From: Proteus alimentorum | GTDB lineage: Bacteria; Pseudomonadota; Gammaproteobacteria; Enterobacterales; Enterobacteriaceae | DNA: 64,000 nucleotides | NCBI RefSeq assembly: GCF_002607735.1 | Contig: NZ_NBVR01000010.1 | Coordinates: 1-64,000, forward strand | Reading direction: 5' to 3' | The notes under the pieces: generated by a model | Seen by the model: the letters and a program-made list of their open reading frames with translations, nothing else | Databases searched by the model: none | Told to the model about the DNA's origin: nothing | Position numbers and translations under genes: made by a program | Shown here: piece after piece, positions 52,528 through 62,276 of the stretch | Layout: each line of letters starts with the position of its first letter | Numbering within the stretch: position 1 is the first letter of the stretch

Positions 52528-54045
52528 ATGTGCGGTATTGTCGGTATCGCTGGAGCTAATCCAGTAAACCAATCAATTTATGATGCGTTAACGGTGTTAC
52601 AACACCGAGGTCAAGATGCAGCAGGCATTGCAACGATAGACGGTAACAACGGTTTCCGTCTTCGCAAAGCAAACGGACTGGTTAAAGATGTATTCGAAAC
52701 CCGTCATATGTTGCGTTTAAAAGGTACTATCGGGATAGGGCATGTCCGTTATCCAACAGCGGGTAGTTCTAGTGCATCAGAAGCGCAGCCTTTTTATGTG
52801 AATTCACCTTTTGGTATTACGTTGGCGCATAATGGTAATTTAACCAATGCGCATTTATTACGTCGCCAATTATTTGAAACAGCGCGTCGCCATATCAATA
52901 CCACCTCTGATTCTGAAATCCTGCTCAATGTATTGGCATACGAATTAGACCGTTTTGACCATTTCCCACTTGAGCCTGATAATATTTTTGCAGCCGTTGC
53001 AGCGATGCATAAAAAACTTCGCGGGGCTTATGCTTGTGTTGCTTTGATCATCGGTCATGGCTTACTGGCTTTTCGTGATCCCTTTGGTATTCGCCCTTTA
53101 GTATTGGGTAAACGTAGCTTAGAAGATGGTCGTCATGAATATATGGTCGCATCTGAAAGTGTCGCGCTTGATACTTTAGGCTTTGAATTCTTACGTGATG
53201 TTGCACCGGGTGAAGCGGTTTATATCACAGAGCAAGGGCAACTCTTTACTCGCCAATGTGCTGAAAATCCGCAGTTAATGCCTTGTTTGTTTGAATATGT
53301 TTACTTTGCTCGCCCTGATTCCTTTATCGATAAAATTTCGGTTTATAATGCACGTTTACGCATGGGACAGAAATTAGGCGCTAAAATTGCCAAAGAATGG
53401 GATGATTTACACATTGATGTCGTGATCCCAATCCCTGAAACATCTTGTGATATTGCCTTAGAAATTGCGCATATTCTCAATAAACCTTATCGCCAAGGCT
53501 TTGTAAAAAATCGCTATGTTGGTCGTACTTTTATTATGCCGGGTCAGCAAGAACGTCGTAAATCAGTTAGACGCAAATTAAATGCAAATCGTGCCGAATT
53601 TCGTGATAAAAATGTTCTGTTGGTTGATGACTCTATTGTCCGTGGCACAACGTCAGAGCAAATTGTCGAACTCGCAAGAGAAGCGGGTGCGAAGAAAGTC
53701 TATTTTGCTTCAGCTGCGCCAGAAGTTCGCTTCCCTAATGTGTATGGCATTGATATGCCAAATGCCAATGAACTTATTGCTCATGGACGTGAAGTGGATG
53801 AAATTCGTAAATTAATTGGTGCTGATGGACTTATTTTCCAAGATCTCACTGATTTAATCGCCGCAGTACAAGAAGAGAATCCTGATATTAGTCAGTTTGA
53901 ATGTTCTGTATTTGACGGTGTTTATATTACGAAAGATATTGACCAAGATTACTTAGATTATTTAGAAAATCTACGTCGTGATGATGAACATAAAATTCGC
54001 GATCAGAATGAAATAGAAAATTTGGAAATCTATAACGAAGGTTAG
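52528..54045 (+). CDS. purF: Amidophosphoribosyltransferase PurF
   Basis: First committed step of purine synthesis: PRPP plus glutamine to 5-phosphoribosylamine. 505 residues, same length as E. coli. The N-terminal Ntn glutaminase has catalytic C2 (MCGIVGIAG) after Met removal and [13 protein letters not shown]; the C-terminal PRTase domain has the PRPP loop [18 protein letters not shown] (about 366-383). Lies 30 bases after cvpA and ends with a strong terminator. Confidence 0.97.
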   Translation: MCGIVGIAGANPVNQSIYDALTVLQHRGQDAAGIATIDGNNGFRLRKANGLVKDVFETRHMLRLKGTIGIGHVRYPTAGSSSASEAQPFYVNSPFGITLAHNGNLTNAHLLRRQLFETARRHINTTSDSEILLNVLAYELDRFDHFPLEPDNIFAAVAAMHKKLRGAYACVALIIGHGLLAFRDPFGIRPLVLGKRSLEDGRHEYMVASESVALDTLGFEFLRDVAPGEAVYITEQGQLFTRQCAENPQLMPCLFEYVYFARPDSFIDKISVYNARLRMGQKLGAKIAKEWDDLHIDVVIPIPETSCDIALEIAHILNKPYRQGFVKNRYVGRTFIMPGQQERRKSVRRKLNANRAEFRDKNVLLVDDSIVRGTTSEQIVELAREAGAKKVYFASAAPEVRFPNVYGIDMPNANELIAHGREVDEIRKLIGADGLIFQDLTDLIAAVQEENPDISQFECSVFDGVYITKDIDQDYLDYLENLRRDDEHKIRDQNEIENLEIYNEG

Positions 54046-54082
54046 TTTTTCGGTAATTTTTCGGTAACATAGTCTCCTTATA

Positions 54083-54124
54083 AAGCGTCGATGCCAGTGT
54101 GTTCTGCATCGACGCTTGTTTTTT
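54083..54124 (+). terminator. purF terminator
   Basis: Perfect 12-pair stem AAGCGTCGATGC/GCATCGACGCTT, then G and a T6 run. Confidence 0.93.
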
Positions 54125-54175
54125 GAGGGTTAATCATCATAATGATTAACAAAGGTATATATTCTGAGGATTATA

Positions 54176-54757
54176 ATGAAAAAGCTGATAGTTGGGCTAA
54201 CAGGTGCCAGTGGTGCAATTTACGGTATACGTTTATTAGAGATACTAAAATCTGTACCGTCAGTTGAAACACATTTAGTGATTAGCCAAGCTGCACGCCG
54301 TACGATTTCATTAGAAACCGATTATTCGCTAAAAGATATTCATGCTTTAGCGGATGTGATCTATGACGATCGCGATATTGGTGCATCTATTTCCTCAGGC
54401 TCATTTCGTGTCAATGGAATGGTCATATTACCTTGCTCAATCAAAAGCTTGTCAGGTATTGTTCATAGCTATACAGATACCTTAGTCACTCGTGCTGCGG
54501 ATGTGGTATTAAAAGAAGGGCGTAAGTTAGTGTTATGCGTGCGTGAAACGCCATTGCATTTAGGTCATTTGCGATTAATGACACACGCTTCTGAGTTAGG
54601 TGCCGTAATTATGCCGCCTGTACCTGCATTCTATTTTCAGCCTAAAACAATTGATGATATTGTGAATCAAACGGTTAATCGTGTGCTCGATCAGTTTGAG
54701 ATTGATCTACCTGATGATCTTTTTCAACGGTGGGAGGGCGATAAGCCAACTCGCTAA
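54176..54757 (+). CDS. ubiX: Flavin prenyltransferase UbiX
   Basis: Makes prenylated FMN, the cofactor of the UbiD decarboxylase in ubiquinone synthesis. 193 residues: FMN-binding GLTGASGAIYGIRLLEIL at the N-terminus, SGSFRVNGMVILPCSIKSLSGI (conserved Ser and PCS), then VLCVRETPLHLGHLRLM and PPVPAFY. The ATG at 54176 follows GAGGA. An ERIC-like repeat begins right after the stop codon. Confidence 0.95.
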   Translation: MKKLIVGLTGASGAIYGIRLLEILKSVPSVETHLVISQAARRTISLETDYSLKDIHALADVIYDDRDIGASISSGSFRVNGMVILPCSIKSLSGIVHSYTDTLVTRAADVVLKEGRKLVLCVRETPLHLGHLRLMTHASELGAVIMPPVPAFYFQPKTIDDIVNQTVNRVLDQFEIDLPDDLFQRWEGDKPTR

Positions 54758-54758
54758 G

Positions 54759-54885
54759 TATACTCGTCATACTTCAAGTTGCAGCGTTGTTGACTGCGTT
54801 TATTCGCGCTAGTCACATACTATTGTATGTGACTAGCGACTCATTCACTTGTCGCCTAGCTGCATCTTGAATTATTTAGAGTATC
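54759..54885. repeat. ERIC-like intergenic repeat element
   Basis: 127-base element with terminal inverted repeats (ATACTC...TTCAAGTTGCAG at the left, CTGCATCTTGAA...GAGTAT at the right) around a perfect 14-base palindrome CGCTAGTCACATAC/GTATGTGACTAGCG (54807-54820 and 54825-54838). The outer sequence resembles the extended ERIC elements found in Yersinia, Photorhabdus and Serratia. It starts one base after the ubiX stop, so it is transcribed with ubiX and may end or stabilise that mRNA. Confidence 0.75.
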
Positions 54886-54920
54886 TATTTAGTAGAATAC
54901 CTATTTCTAATTAAAAGAGA

Positions 54921-55829
54921 TCATTTTCCTGTGGTAACAATATCTTTTAATGCTACTTCTAATTGTGGGTAACGAAATTCAAAACCAGCCTTGAGTAGTT
55001 TTTCTGGGATCGCTTGTTGCCCACCTAATACCAATGTTGCGCTTTCGCCCATGACTAAACGTAATATGCTTTCAGGTACGGTCATTAAGGCTGGGCGATT
55101 AAACGCTTTTCCTAATAGGCGAGTAAACTCTTTATTCTGTACAGGATTAGGCGCTGTTAAGTTAAACGCGCCTTTAGCATCTTGGGTCTTAAGCAAGAAA
55201 ACAATTGCACTGACCATATCATCAATATGGATCCACGGCATATACTGTTTTCCGCTACCCAATTTGCCACCTAATCCTAACTTAAAGGGTTTGCTCATTT
55301 TAGGCAGTGCGCCACCAAGTGTTGAAAGTACAATCCCAGTACGTAATAAGCAAACTCGCGTTAATGGAGTTTGTGCTTCAAGGGCGATACTTTCCCACTT
55401 AGCGCAAAGCTCGTGTGTAAATTCAGGATTTGCTGGCGTCTCTTCTGTGACTCGAGTATCAGCTTGATCACCATAAAAACCGACTGCAGAGCCAGAAATA
55501 AAAACAGCTGGGGGCGAATCGCTAGCTTTAATCAAATCAACCAATTTCTGGGTTAAATGACAACGGCTATTAACCAGCTTTTGTTTTTGAGAAGGTGTCC
55601 AACGGTTATCAGCAATAGGCTCTCCAGCAAGATTAATAACGGCATCAAACCCATTAAGATTTTGTTTATCGTTGAGTTGAGTCCAACAGGTGATCTCATT
55701 ACAAAAATGCGAATAAACTTTTTGAGGTGAACGAGAAAGCACCGTAATATCATTATTGGCGAGTGCAAGCTCACAAACTAATGCTTTGCCAATTAATCCT
55801 GTACCACCTGTGATAAGTATTTTCATCAC
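54921..55829 (-). CDS. yfcH: TIGR01777-family epimerase YfcH
   Basis: SDR-type NAD(P)-binding protein of 302 residues: MKILITGGTGLIGKALVCEL nucleotide loop, FDAVINLAGEPIADNRW, then FISGSAVGFYGD in the catalytic region and MPWIHIDDMVSAIVFLL. A C-terminal DUF1731 segment (about 250-300, ESILRLVMGESATLVLGGQQAIPEKLL) confirms the YfcH family. The substrate is unknown. A second Met begins one codon later. Confidence 0.9.
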   Translation of the reverse strand: MMKILITGGTGLIGKALVCELALANNDITVLSRSPQKVYSHFCNEITCWTQLNDKQNLNGFDAVINLAGEPIADNRWTPSQKQKLVNSRCHLTQKLVDLIKASDSPPAVFISGSAVGFYGDQADTRVTEETPANPEFTHELCAKWESIALEAQTPLTRVCLLRTGIVLSTLGGALPKMSKPFKLGLGGKLGSGKQYMPWIHIDDMVSAIVFLLKTQDAKGAFNLTAPNPVQNKEFTRLLGKAFNRPALMTVPESILRLVMGESATLVLGGQQAIPEKLLKAGFEFRYPQLEVALKDIVTTGK

Positions 55830-55892
55830 AATCCTCCTGATTGACTTGCTTGATAAAGAATAAATATCATCCTGATATATAAATTGCTTATA

Positions 55893-56507
55893 TTAGCCAA
55901 AGAGTTTTTTCGCCGCTTGGCGCTGGTTAATGTTGTTTAGCCATTTATCAATTGCTGGATAATTTGCTAAATCAATATTGTGGTGATCGTGCAGACGAGC
56001 CCATGTATATGTGGCGATATCCGCAATGCTGTACTCTTTTCCACCAAGATAAGGTGATTGCGCTAATCTTTTCTCTAATACGCTATATAGACGCTGTGTT
56101 TCTTCAGTATAACGTTTAATCGCATAAGGGACTTTTTCTGTAGCATAACGGGTGAAGTGATGATTTTGTCCTAACATTGGGCCAAATCCACCCACTTGCC
56201 AAAACAGCCATTGTAGTTGTGTTGTTTTTTCTCGTAAATTTTGACTGAGCAATTTGCCACTTTTTTCAGCTAGATAGATAAGAATAGCACCTGATTCAAA
56301 AATAGAGATAGGCTCACCTCCATCAATAGGTGAGTTATCTACAATCGCGGGAATTTTATTATTGGGCGAAATTGCTAAAAATTCAGGTTTAAATTGATCG
56401 CCTTTACTAATATCGATGCGATGTAACTGATAAGGTATGCCAGTTTCTTCAAGAAAAAGCGTTATTTTTTGGCCATTTGGGGTATCTGCATAATATAAGT
56501 CAATCAT
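55893..56507 (-). CDS. yfcG: Disulfide-bond oxidoreductase YfcG (GST family)
   Basis: Glutathione S-transferase-fold protein of 204 residues starting MIDLYYADTPNGQKITLFLEETG at 56507, with GGAG seven bases upstream; the ten-residue extension to 56537 has no family support. Near identity to E. coli YfcG in RISPNNKIPAIVD-type (AISPNNKIPAIVDNSP), GGEPISIFESGAILIYLAEK and LQWLFWQVGGFGPMLGQNHHF. YfcG reduces disulfides using bound glutathione without an active Cys. It ends earlier than E. coli YfcG (about 215 residues). Confidence 0.93.
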   Translation of the reverse strand: MIDLYYADTPNGQKITLFLEETGIPYQLHRIDISKGDQFKPEFLAISPNNKIPAIVDNSPIDGGEPISIFESGAILIYLAEKSGKLLSQNLREKTTQLQWLFWQVGGFGPMLGQNHHFTRYATEKVPYAIKRYTEETQRLYSVLEKRLAQSPYLGGKEYSIADIATYTWARLHDHHNIDLANYPAIDKWLNNINQRQAAKKLFG

Positions 56508-56705
56508 TAAAGGCTCCAAAATAAAGTAGGCACTCAATACACAATATAATCACAGTCTGCCTTCTAAAATCATAAAAAGCAAAAAAGTGCAAGATGGATA
56601 AAACAAGTCACGTATGATTATTGTAGTGGTGAAAAATAGTGATTTTGGTATATTCAGGATAAAAATTACGATCGTTTAGTATCGGTTAAAAAAGGTTTGT
56701 TGAGG

Positions 56706-57248
56706 ATGGAACAAGAAAAGACGGCATTGGTTGAATGGGTTGATATCGTTGATGACAAAAATGAAGTCGTTGCACAAGCAACACGTCAACAAATGCGAGC
56801 TGAAAATCTAAGACATAGAGCAACTTATATCGTTGTTCATGATGGCATGGGGAAAATCTTGGCACAGCGTCGAACTGAAATAAAAGATTTTTATCCCGGT
56901 TGGTTAGATGCGACGGCGGGCGGTGTGGTTCAACAAGGTGAAAATTTACTTGAAAGCGCGCGTCGTGAAGCCGAAGAAGAGTTAGGTATTGCTGGTGTCC
57001 CTTTTGCGGAGCATGGTCAGTTTTATTATGATGATGAAAGTTGTCGTGTATGGGGAAGCTTGTTTAGCTGTGTTTCTCATGGACCTTTCGCACTACAAGC
57101 AGAAGAAATTGAGGAAGTGTGTTGGTTAACTCCCTCTGAAATTACTGAACGTTGTGATGAATTCACGCCTGATTCATTAAAAGCCCTTTCTCTTTGGTTG
57201 ACGCGTAACAACAGTACACGCTTAGAAAGTAGAGAAACCGTAGACTAA
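56706..57248 (+). CDS. yfcD: Nudix hydrolase YfcD
   Basis: Cytoplasmic Nudix hydrolase of 180 residues beginning [24 protein letters not shown], collinear with E. coli YfcD. Nudix box [23 protein letters not shown] (about 77-99) is complete, preceded by YPGWLDAT. Related to IPP-isomerase-type Nudix proteins; substrate unproven. Its end overlaps the convergent LacI-family gene by four bases. Confidence 0.92.
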   Translation: MEQEKTALVEWVDIVDDKNEVVAQATRQQMRAENLRHRATYIVVHDGMGKILAQRRTEIKDFYPGWLDATAGGVVQQGENLLESARREAEEELGIAGVPFAEHGQFYYDDESCRVWGSLFSCVSHGPFALQAEEIEEVCWLTPSEITERCDEFTPDSLKALSLWLTRNNSTRLESRETVD

Positions 57249-58291
57249 GGGGTGCTTTGCCCTAATTCAAATCGATAAGCATAGTTGATAACGGTATCTT
57301 CGAATATAGCGTTATCATCTTCGTCTCTTAAACGTTGTAAAAGTGCTATCAGATGTTTTCCTGCCTCTTTTCCCATTTTGTGATAATCAAAACGAATTGA
57401 TGTGAGAGAAGGGGATATCTGATCACTATTTTCAGAACCTTCTAAACAAGCGATAGCCAGATCTTGTGGGATCTTAATTAATCGACGTTGACACTCAAAA
57501 ATCATACCGAGTGCAATACTTTCATGGCTACAAATAACCGCATCCAGTTCGGGTTGACGCAATAAAATTTCTGTTAATGCTTGTCGGCCGTATGCCATAG
57601 ACGCAGGATCAGGTGTAGTGACACTTTGCTCAGCATTTAAATAATTTTTGAGTAACGCTCGTGACCAACCTGTTATTTGCTGGTGGTGCAGACGTTGCCC
57701 TTGTAATGCACCAATATAGCCAATACAACGCTTTCCTTGAGTGACTAAATGGTTTGTTAAATCATATGCAGCTTGCTCATAAGAACAATCAATACTAATA
57801 GCCGCTTGCTCATCTGATTGGCTGGCAACACTGACAACAGGTACATTGGCATTACTGATATGTAAAAAATGCGTTGGGCTAAGCTGAGAACCAAAGGCAA
57901 CTAATGCGGCAGGATTACTTTGCAATAGCATATTAATCACATCACTGGCTTTATGAGGTTGATGCTCATAGCAGCCAACTAAAATTTGATATTGATGGCG
58001 ATTGAGTATTTGCTGTAAAGACTGCATAAAATCTGCACTAGCTTTATCTGTAAAAGAGGGCAACAGTACAGCAATAATATGACTTTGTGCTGAAGCTAAA
58101 GCACCTGCCGAGGCATTAGGAATATAGCCAAGTTCCTCTACGGCTTGATTAACTTTTTCTCGTAACTTATCAGAAACTAATTCAGGGGTTCGCAATGCAC
58201 GAGAAACGGTCATTGATCCGACTCCTGCATGTTTAGCGACATCTTGTAATGTGATGCGACCTGTATTTCGGCGCTTACGTGTTTTGATCAT
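57245..58291 (-). CDS. GntR-type LacI-family repressor
   Basis: 348 residues. The N-terminal LacI helix-turn-helix and hinge (about 12-65) reads [28 protein letters not shown] ... [15 protein letters not shown]; then comes a periplasmic-binding-protein-like effector domain ([39 protein letters not shown]). It is closest in memory to gluconate repressor GntR rather than the DeoR-type UlaR that governs ascorbate PTS genes. It reads away from the PTS genes, and two near-identical palindromes in the shared promoter region are its likely operators. Inducer unknown. Confidence 0.9.
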   Translation of the reverse strand: MIKTRKRRNTGRITLQDVAKHAGVGSMTVSRALRTPELVSDKLREKVNQAVEELGYIPNASAGALASAQSHIIAVLLPSFTDKASADFMQSLQQILNRHQYQILVGCYEHQPHKASDVINMLLQSNPAALVAFGSQLSPTHFLHISNANVPVVSVASQSDEQAAISIDCSYEQAAYDLTNHLVTQGKRCIGYIGALQGQRLHHQQITGWSRALLKNYLNAEQSVTTPDPASMAYGRQALTEILLRQPELDAVICSHESIALGMIFECQRRLIKIPQDLAIACLEGSENSDQISPSLTSIRFDYHKMGKEAGKHLIALLQRLRDEDDNAIFEDTVINYAYRFELGQSTP

Positions 58292-58412
58292 TTGTGATTA
58301 TGCTTGCTTAGCCTATTTGATTAACCGCAGATCCTACCTGAAATCTTCCTATTATGCTGAAACAATACAGTGTCAATTGTTGGCATTTTCTGCAATTAAC
58401 ATTTCATTAAAA

Positions 58413-58426
58413 TGATAGCGCTATCA
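58413..58426. promoter_or_regulatory. LacI-family operator O1
   Basis: Perfect palindrome TGATAGCGCTATCA in the divergent promoter region between the repressor and the PTS genes. The central CG step is typical of LacI-family operators. Confidence 0.8.
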
Positions 58427-58446
58427 CAATTACGAATGATCTATCT

Positions 58447-58460
58447 AGATAGCGCTACCA
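58447..58460. promoter_or_regulatory. LacI-family operator O2
   Basis: AGATAGCGCTACCA, a near copy of O1 centred 34 bases away, 59 bases before the EIIA start. The paired sites suggest cooperative binding or separate control of the two divergent promoters. Confidence 0.75.
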
Positions 58461-58518
58461 TTAATGATTACTATCCTTAATAACGAAGCTCAAAGAGAGT
58501 GTTATCGAGGTTATAAGT

Positions 58519-58962
58519 ATGCTTAAAACGTTATTAACACCCGATGTGGTGCAAGTGGTTCCAAACGTTAGCGATTGGCGAGATGCCGTTAAAGTGGCGT
58601 GTCAGCCATTAATTGATAAAGGTTGTATTGAACCTCGTTATATCGATGCAATTTACAAATCACACGAGAAAATAGGGCCATATTATGTATTAGGTCCAGG
58701 GATTGCGATGCCTCATGCGCGCCCCGAAGATGGTGTTAATCAACTTTCGCTTGCTTTAACTATTGTTGAGCAAGGTGTTGAGTTTGGTGCAGATGAAAAC
58801 GATCCGGTGAAATTACTGATTGTTTTGGCTGCAACAGATAACGACAGCCATATTAATGCCATTGTGAAATTAGCCGAACTTTTTGATAACGATACAGATA
58901 TTCAAAAGCTATTTAATGCGAAAAGCAAAGCAGATGTATTTGCCGTTATCAACAACTATTAA
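58519..58962 (+). CDS. PTS EIIA component (UlaC/SgcA type)
   Basis: Cytoplasmic phosphotransferase of 147 residues with the mannitol/fructose-type EIIA fold; phosphorylated His is H66 in GPGIAMPHARPEDGV, with LTIVEQGVEFG following. It takes phosphate from HPr and passes it to EIIB. First gene of a three-gene PTS operon controlled by the divergent repressor. The sugar is unknown. Confidence 0.9.
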   Translation: MLKTLLTPDVVQVVPNVSDWRDAVKVACQPLIDKGCIEPRYIDAIYKSHEKIGPYYVLGPGIAMPHARPEDGVNQLSLALTIVEQGVEFGADENDPVKLLIVLAATDNDSHINAIVKLAELFDNDTDIQKLFNAKSKADVFAVINNY

Positions 58963-58991
58963 TGACGATTAAAATTACCAAGGGGAATATC

Positions 58992-59279
58992 ATGAAAATT
59001 ACTGTTGTGTGTGGAAATGGTTTAGGGAGTAGCTTAATGATGGAAATGAGCATCAAAAGCATTCTAAAAGATCTTTCTGTGAATGCAGAAGTTGATCACG
59101 TTGATTTGGGGTCAGCAAAAGGCACACCAAGTGATATCTATGTAGGTACGCGTGATATTGCAGAGCAACTCAATTCTCAAGCAGTAAATGGAACGGTTGT
59201 TTCACTGGATAATATGATTGATAAAGTGGCGATGAAAGAGAAACTTTCAGTCGCATTACGTGAATTAGGCGCGTTATAA
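58992..59279 (+). CDS. PTS EIIB component (UlaB type)
   Basis: 95-residue cytoplasmic EIIB with the phosphocysteine C7 in VVCGNGLGSSLMMEM. ATG at 58992 with AAGGGG upstream; the frame open from 58962 is not used. Fold and motif match the ascorbate/galactitol EIIB families. Sits between the EIIA and EIIC genes. Confidence 0.9.
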   Translation: MKITVVCGNGLGSSLMMEMSIKSILKDLSVNAEVDHVDLGSAKGTPSDIYVGTRDIAEQLNSQAVNGTVVSLDNMIDKVAMKEKLSVALRELGAL

Positions 59280-59289
59280 GGAGCCTATC

Positions 59290-60546
59290 ATGGACTTTTT
59301 CCGCTTTCTAATGAGTGATGTGCTTTCAGAGCCTGCTATTTTAGTCGGCTTGATTGCATTGATTGGTTTAATTGCCCAAAAAAAACCAGTTACAGAATGT
59401 ATTAAAGGTACCGTAAAAACCATTATGGGTTTTGTGATTTTAGGTGCTGGTGCAGGTCTTGTTATTAACTCACTGGGTGATTTTTCAACGATTTTCCAAC
59501 ATGCATTCGGTATTCAAGGCGTTGTACCTAATAATGAGGCGATTGTCTCTATTGCACAAAAAAGCTTTGGTAAAGAAATGGCATTAATTATGTTTTTTGC
59601 CATGTTGATTAATATCTTAATTGCACGTTTAACGCCGTGGAAATTTATTTTCTTAACGGGTCACCATACCTTATTTATGTCGATGATGGTGGCGGTTATT
59701 CTGGCAACTGCGGGCTTAGAAGGCACAGTATTAGTTGCGGTGGGTTCATTAGTTGTTGGGATTTCAATGGTATTTTTCCCTGCCATTGCACATCCTTATA
59801 TGAAAAAAATTACTGGCTCCGATGATGTTGCATTAGGACACTTCTCTACGATTTCTTATGTCGTTGCCGGTTTTATCGGCAGTAAATTTGGTAACAAAGA
59901 GCATTCAACAGAAGAGATGAATGTGCCTAAAAGTTTACTGTTTTTACGTGATACACCTGTTGCTATCGCCTTTACTATGGGGATTATTTTTATCATTACG
60001 TGTTTGTTTGCGGGCGATGCTTTTGTTCGCGAAGTCAGTGGTGGTAAAAACTGGTTTATGTTCTCATTGATGCAATCTATAACCTTTGCAGCAGGTGTTT
60101 ATATTATTCTGCAAGGTGTGCGTATGGTGATTGCTGAAATCGTTCCTGCATTTAAAGGTATTTCAGATAAGTTAGTCCCTAATGCCAAACCCGCTTTAGA
60201 TTGCCCAGTTGTATTCCCTTATGCACCAAATGCAGTATTAGTCGGCTTTTTAAGTAGCTTTGCGGCCGGTGTTATCGGCATGTTTATTCTGTATGCCTTA
60301 GATTGGACGGTGATCATTCCGGGGGTTGTTCCTCATTTCTTTGTGGGGGCAACCGCAGGGGTATTTGGTAATGCAACTGGTGGACGTCGCGGTGCGATTT
60401 TAGGTGCTTTTGTTCAAGGTTTATTAATTACTTTCTTACCTGTATTCCTATTACCCGTACTGGGCGATATCGGTATTGCTAACACCACATTTAGTGATGC
60501 AGACTTTGGTGTTATCGGTATTCTGTTAGGTATTATTGTTCGCTGA
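59290..60546 (+). CDS. PTS EIIC component (UlaA/SgaT family)
   Basis: Inner-membrane permease of 418 residues with about ten or eleven helices. The UlaA-family features are visible: FLMSDVLSEPAILVGLIALIGLIAQKKP start, IKGTVKTIMGFVILGAGAGLV, GHHTLFMSMMVAV, DDVALGHFSTISY, and the C-terminal ATAGVFGNATGGRRGAILGAFVQGLLITFLP. It is shorter than E. coli UlaA (465). None of the ascorbate degradation genes (ulaD, E, F, G) is nearby, so the substrate may differ. Confidence 0.9.
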   Translation: MDFFRFLMSDVLSEPAILVGLIALIGLIAQKKPVTECIKGTVKTIMGFVILGAGAGLVINSLGDFSTIFQHAFGIQGVVPNNEAIVSIAQKSFGKEMALIMFFAMLINILIARLTPWKFIFLTGHHTLFMSMMVAVILATAGLEGTVLVAVGSLVVGISMVFFPAIAHPYMKKITGSDDVALGHFSTISYVVAGFIGSKFGNKEHSTEEMNVPKSLLFLRDTPVAIAFTMGIIFIITCLFAGDAFVREVSGGKNWFMFSLMQSITFAAGVYIILQGVRMVIAEIVPAFKGISDKLVPNAKPALDCPVVFPYAPNAVLVGFLSSFAAGVIGMFILYALDWTVIIPGVVPHFFVGATAGVFGNATGGRRGAILGAFVQGLLITFLPVFLLPVLGDIGIANTTFSDADFGVIGILLGIIVR

Positions 60547-60573
60547 TTGTTTTAAGAATTAAGATATATAAAT

Positions 60574-60608
60574 GCCTCATTGAAATTAATTCATTGAGGC
60601 GTTTTTTT
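60574..60608 (+). terminator. PTS operon terminator
   Basis: GCCTCA/TGAGGC stem followed by GTTTTTTT, 28 bases after the EIIC stop. Confidence 0.85.
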
Positions 60609-60738
60609 ATATGAATTTATATGTTTATTTTATGAATAATAATGCTATTATCCTGAGTGAATATTCACTGTGTGTATATTTTCGTACCTAATTAATTATA
60701 AAAATAGGTTTACATCACAATCACTAAGGAAAAAGAAG

Positions 60739-61962
60739 ATGTCTTTTGGTATTCGATATCTTGCGTTGTTACCACTTTTTGTTATCACTGCTTGCCAACA
60801 ACCGGTTAATCACAATCCCCCCACGGCTCCAACAGCTCAGATTCAACCTGCAATCGTGAATAACTCATGGATTGAAATTTCACGTAGTGCGCTCGATTTT
60901 AATGTGAAGAAAGTACAATCACTTTTAGGTGACAAATCCGCTCTTTGTGCCATTTTAAAAGGCGATGCGTATGGTCATGATTTATCATTAGTTGCACCTG
61001 TTATGATTGAAAATAATGTGCAATGTATTGGTGTAACGAATAACCAAGAGCTAAAAGAAGTTCGAGATCTAGGATTCCAAGGCCGTTTAATGCGTGTACG
61101 TAATGCCACAGAGCAAGAAATGGCTCAGGCAACCAGCTATAACGTGGAAGAATTGATTGGTAATTTAGATATGGCTAAAAAATTAGATGCCATTGCTAAA
61201 CAACAAAATAAAGTGCTCTCTATTCATCTTGCCTTAAATTCAGGTGGAATGTCTCGTAATGGATTAGAAGTTAATAACGATGCAGGGCTTGAAGAGGCGA
61301 AGCAAATTGCTCAATTAGCTAACCTTAAAGTGGTTGGCATTATGTCTCACTATCCTGAAGAAGATGCTGATAAAGTAAGAGAAGATCTTGCTCGTTTTAA
61401 ACAGCAATCACAAAAGGTATTGGATGTTACAGGGTTAAATCGTAAAGATATTACTCTGCATATGGCAAATACGTTTGCCACAATTACTGTGCCAGAATCA
61501 TGGTTAGATATGGTGCGTGTCGGCGGAATTTTCTATGGTGACACCATCGCAAGTACAGATTATAAACGTGTTATGACGTTTAAATCGACCATTGCTTCAA
61601 TTAATTATTATCCTAAAGGTAATACTGTTGGTTATGACCGTACTTACACACTAAAACGTGACTCGGTATTAGCGAATATTCCTGTTGGTTATGCAGATGG
61701 CTATCGTCGAGTTTTTAGTAATGCTGGACATGCCTTAATCGGTGGTCAACGTGTGCCTGTTTTAGGTAAAACGTCAATGAATACGGTGATTGTTGATATT
61801 ACAGATCTTAAAAATATCAAATCAGGGGATGAAGTCGTATTCTTTGGTAAGCAAGGCAATAGCGAAATTACGGCAGAAGAAGTTGAAGATATTAGTGGTG
61901 CACTGTTTACAGAAATGTCGATTTTATGGGGTGCAACTAATCAACGGATATTAGTGGATTAA
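60739..61962 (+). CDS. lyr: Lipoprotein lysine/broad-specificity amino acid racemase
   Basis: PLP-dependent racemase of the alanine-racemase fold, exported as a lipoprotein: 407 residues with lipobox ITAC (C19) and Gln at +2, predicting the outer membrane facing the periplasm. PLP lysine K74 in [33 protein letters not shown] (catalytic Tyr) and VGYADGYRR are present. Length and organism fit the lysine racemase described from P. mirabilis, related to Bsr/Bar enzymes that supply D-amino acids to the periplasm. ATG at 60739 with AAGGA eight bases upstream. Its 3' end abuts a hok/sok locus. Confidence 0.88.
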   Translation: MSFGIRYLALLPLFVITACQQPVNHNPPTAPTAQIQPAIVNNSWIEISRSALDFNVKKVQSLLGDKSALCAILKGDAYGHDLSLVAPVMIENNVQCIGVTNNQELKEVRDLGFQGRLMRVRNATEQEMAQATSYNVEELIGNLDMAKKLDAIAKQQNKVLSIHLALNSGGMSRNGLEVNNDAGLEEAKQIAQLANLKVVGIMSHYPEEDADKVREDLARFKQQSQKVLDVTGLNRKDITLHMANTFATITVPESWLDMVRVGGIFYGDTIASTDYKRVMTFKSTIASINYYPKGNTVGYDRTYTLKRDSVLANIPVGYADGYRRVFSNAGHALIGGQRVPVLGKTSMNTVIVDITDLKNIKSGDEVVFFGKQGNSEITAEEVEDISGALFTEMSILWGATNQRILVD

Positions 61963-62034
61963 AGTAGGGTGCTTGGTAACCATAAAACACAACAACCTGT
62001 TTGAGAAATTGTGGGGGAAAGTTCCCCCACAAAG

Positions 62035-62178
62035 CTATTTATCGCAAGATAAAGTCGCTTGAACTACTGTGTGACCACTACGAATATTGAAAGAGCATAA
62101 TCTTTCATGTCTAAGTAATGATAAACACAGTGCTGTCATACAGACAGCAATCAGCCCCATCAGGGCAAATTTAGCCAT
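62035..62178 (-). CDS. hok: Hok/Gef-family type I toxin, copy 1
   Basis: 47-residue membrane toxin starting MAKFALMGLIAVCMTALCLS, with a hydrophobic helix (about 4-22), then LLRHERLCSFNIRSGH and a tail with a second Cys (C45). This matches Hok: short N-terminus, one membrane helix, periplasmic end with conserved Cys and RSGH. Shine-Dalgarno AAGGAG lies in a perfect palindrome CTCCTTTATAAAGGAG (62191-62206), which would hide it. Hok depolarises the membrane when Sok antisense RNA is lost. The coupled mok frame of this copy is broken, so expression may be low. Confidence 0.88.
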   Translation of the reverse strand: MAKFALMGLIAVCMTALCLSLLRHERLCSFNIRSGHTVVQATLSCDK

Positions 62179-62183
62179 TTCTC

Positions 62184-62212
62184 TTGACACTCCTTTATAA
62201 AGGAGACAGAAT
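62184..62212 (+). promoter_or_regulatory. sok promoter, copy 1
   Basis: TTGACA (62184-62189), exact 17-base spacer, CAGAAT (62207-62212), on the strand opposite hok and overlapping the hok Shine-Dalgarno hairpin, as in known hok/sok loci. Confidence 0.82.
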
Positions 62213-62218
62213 CAAGTT

Positions 62219-62276
62219 GTCTGCTTTGAGACTGCCTCGGATTTTAGTAAAGTAAAATTCGGGGCTTTCGTCTATT
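62219..62276 (+). ncRNA. sok: Sok antisense RNA, copy 1
   Basis: Antitoxin RNA predicted from the promoter at 62184-62212 to a 12-pair terminator stem GCCTCGGATTTT/AAAATTCGGGGC (62234-62245 and 62254-62265) followed by TTTCGTCTATTT. The GCCTCG...CGGGGC frame is the same as in plasmid R1 Sok. It is fully complementary to the mok/hok mRNA leader. Exact ends are inferred. Confidence 0.8.
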
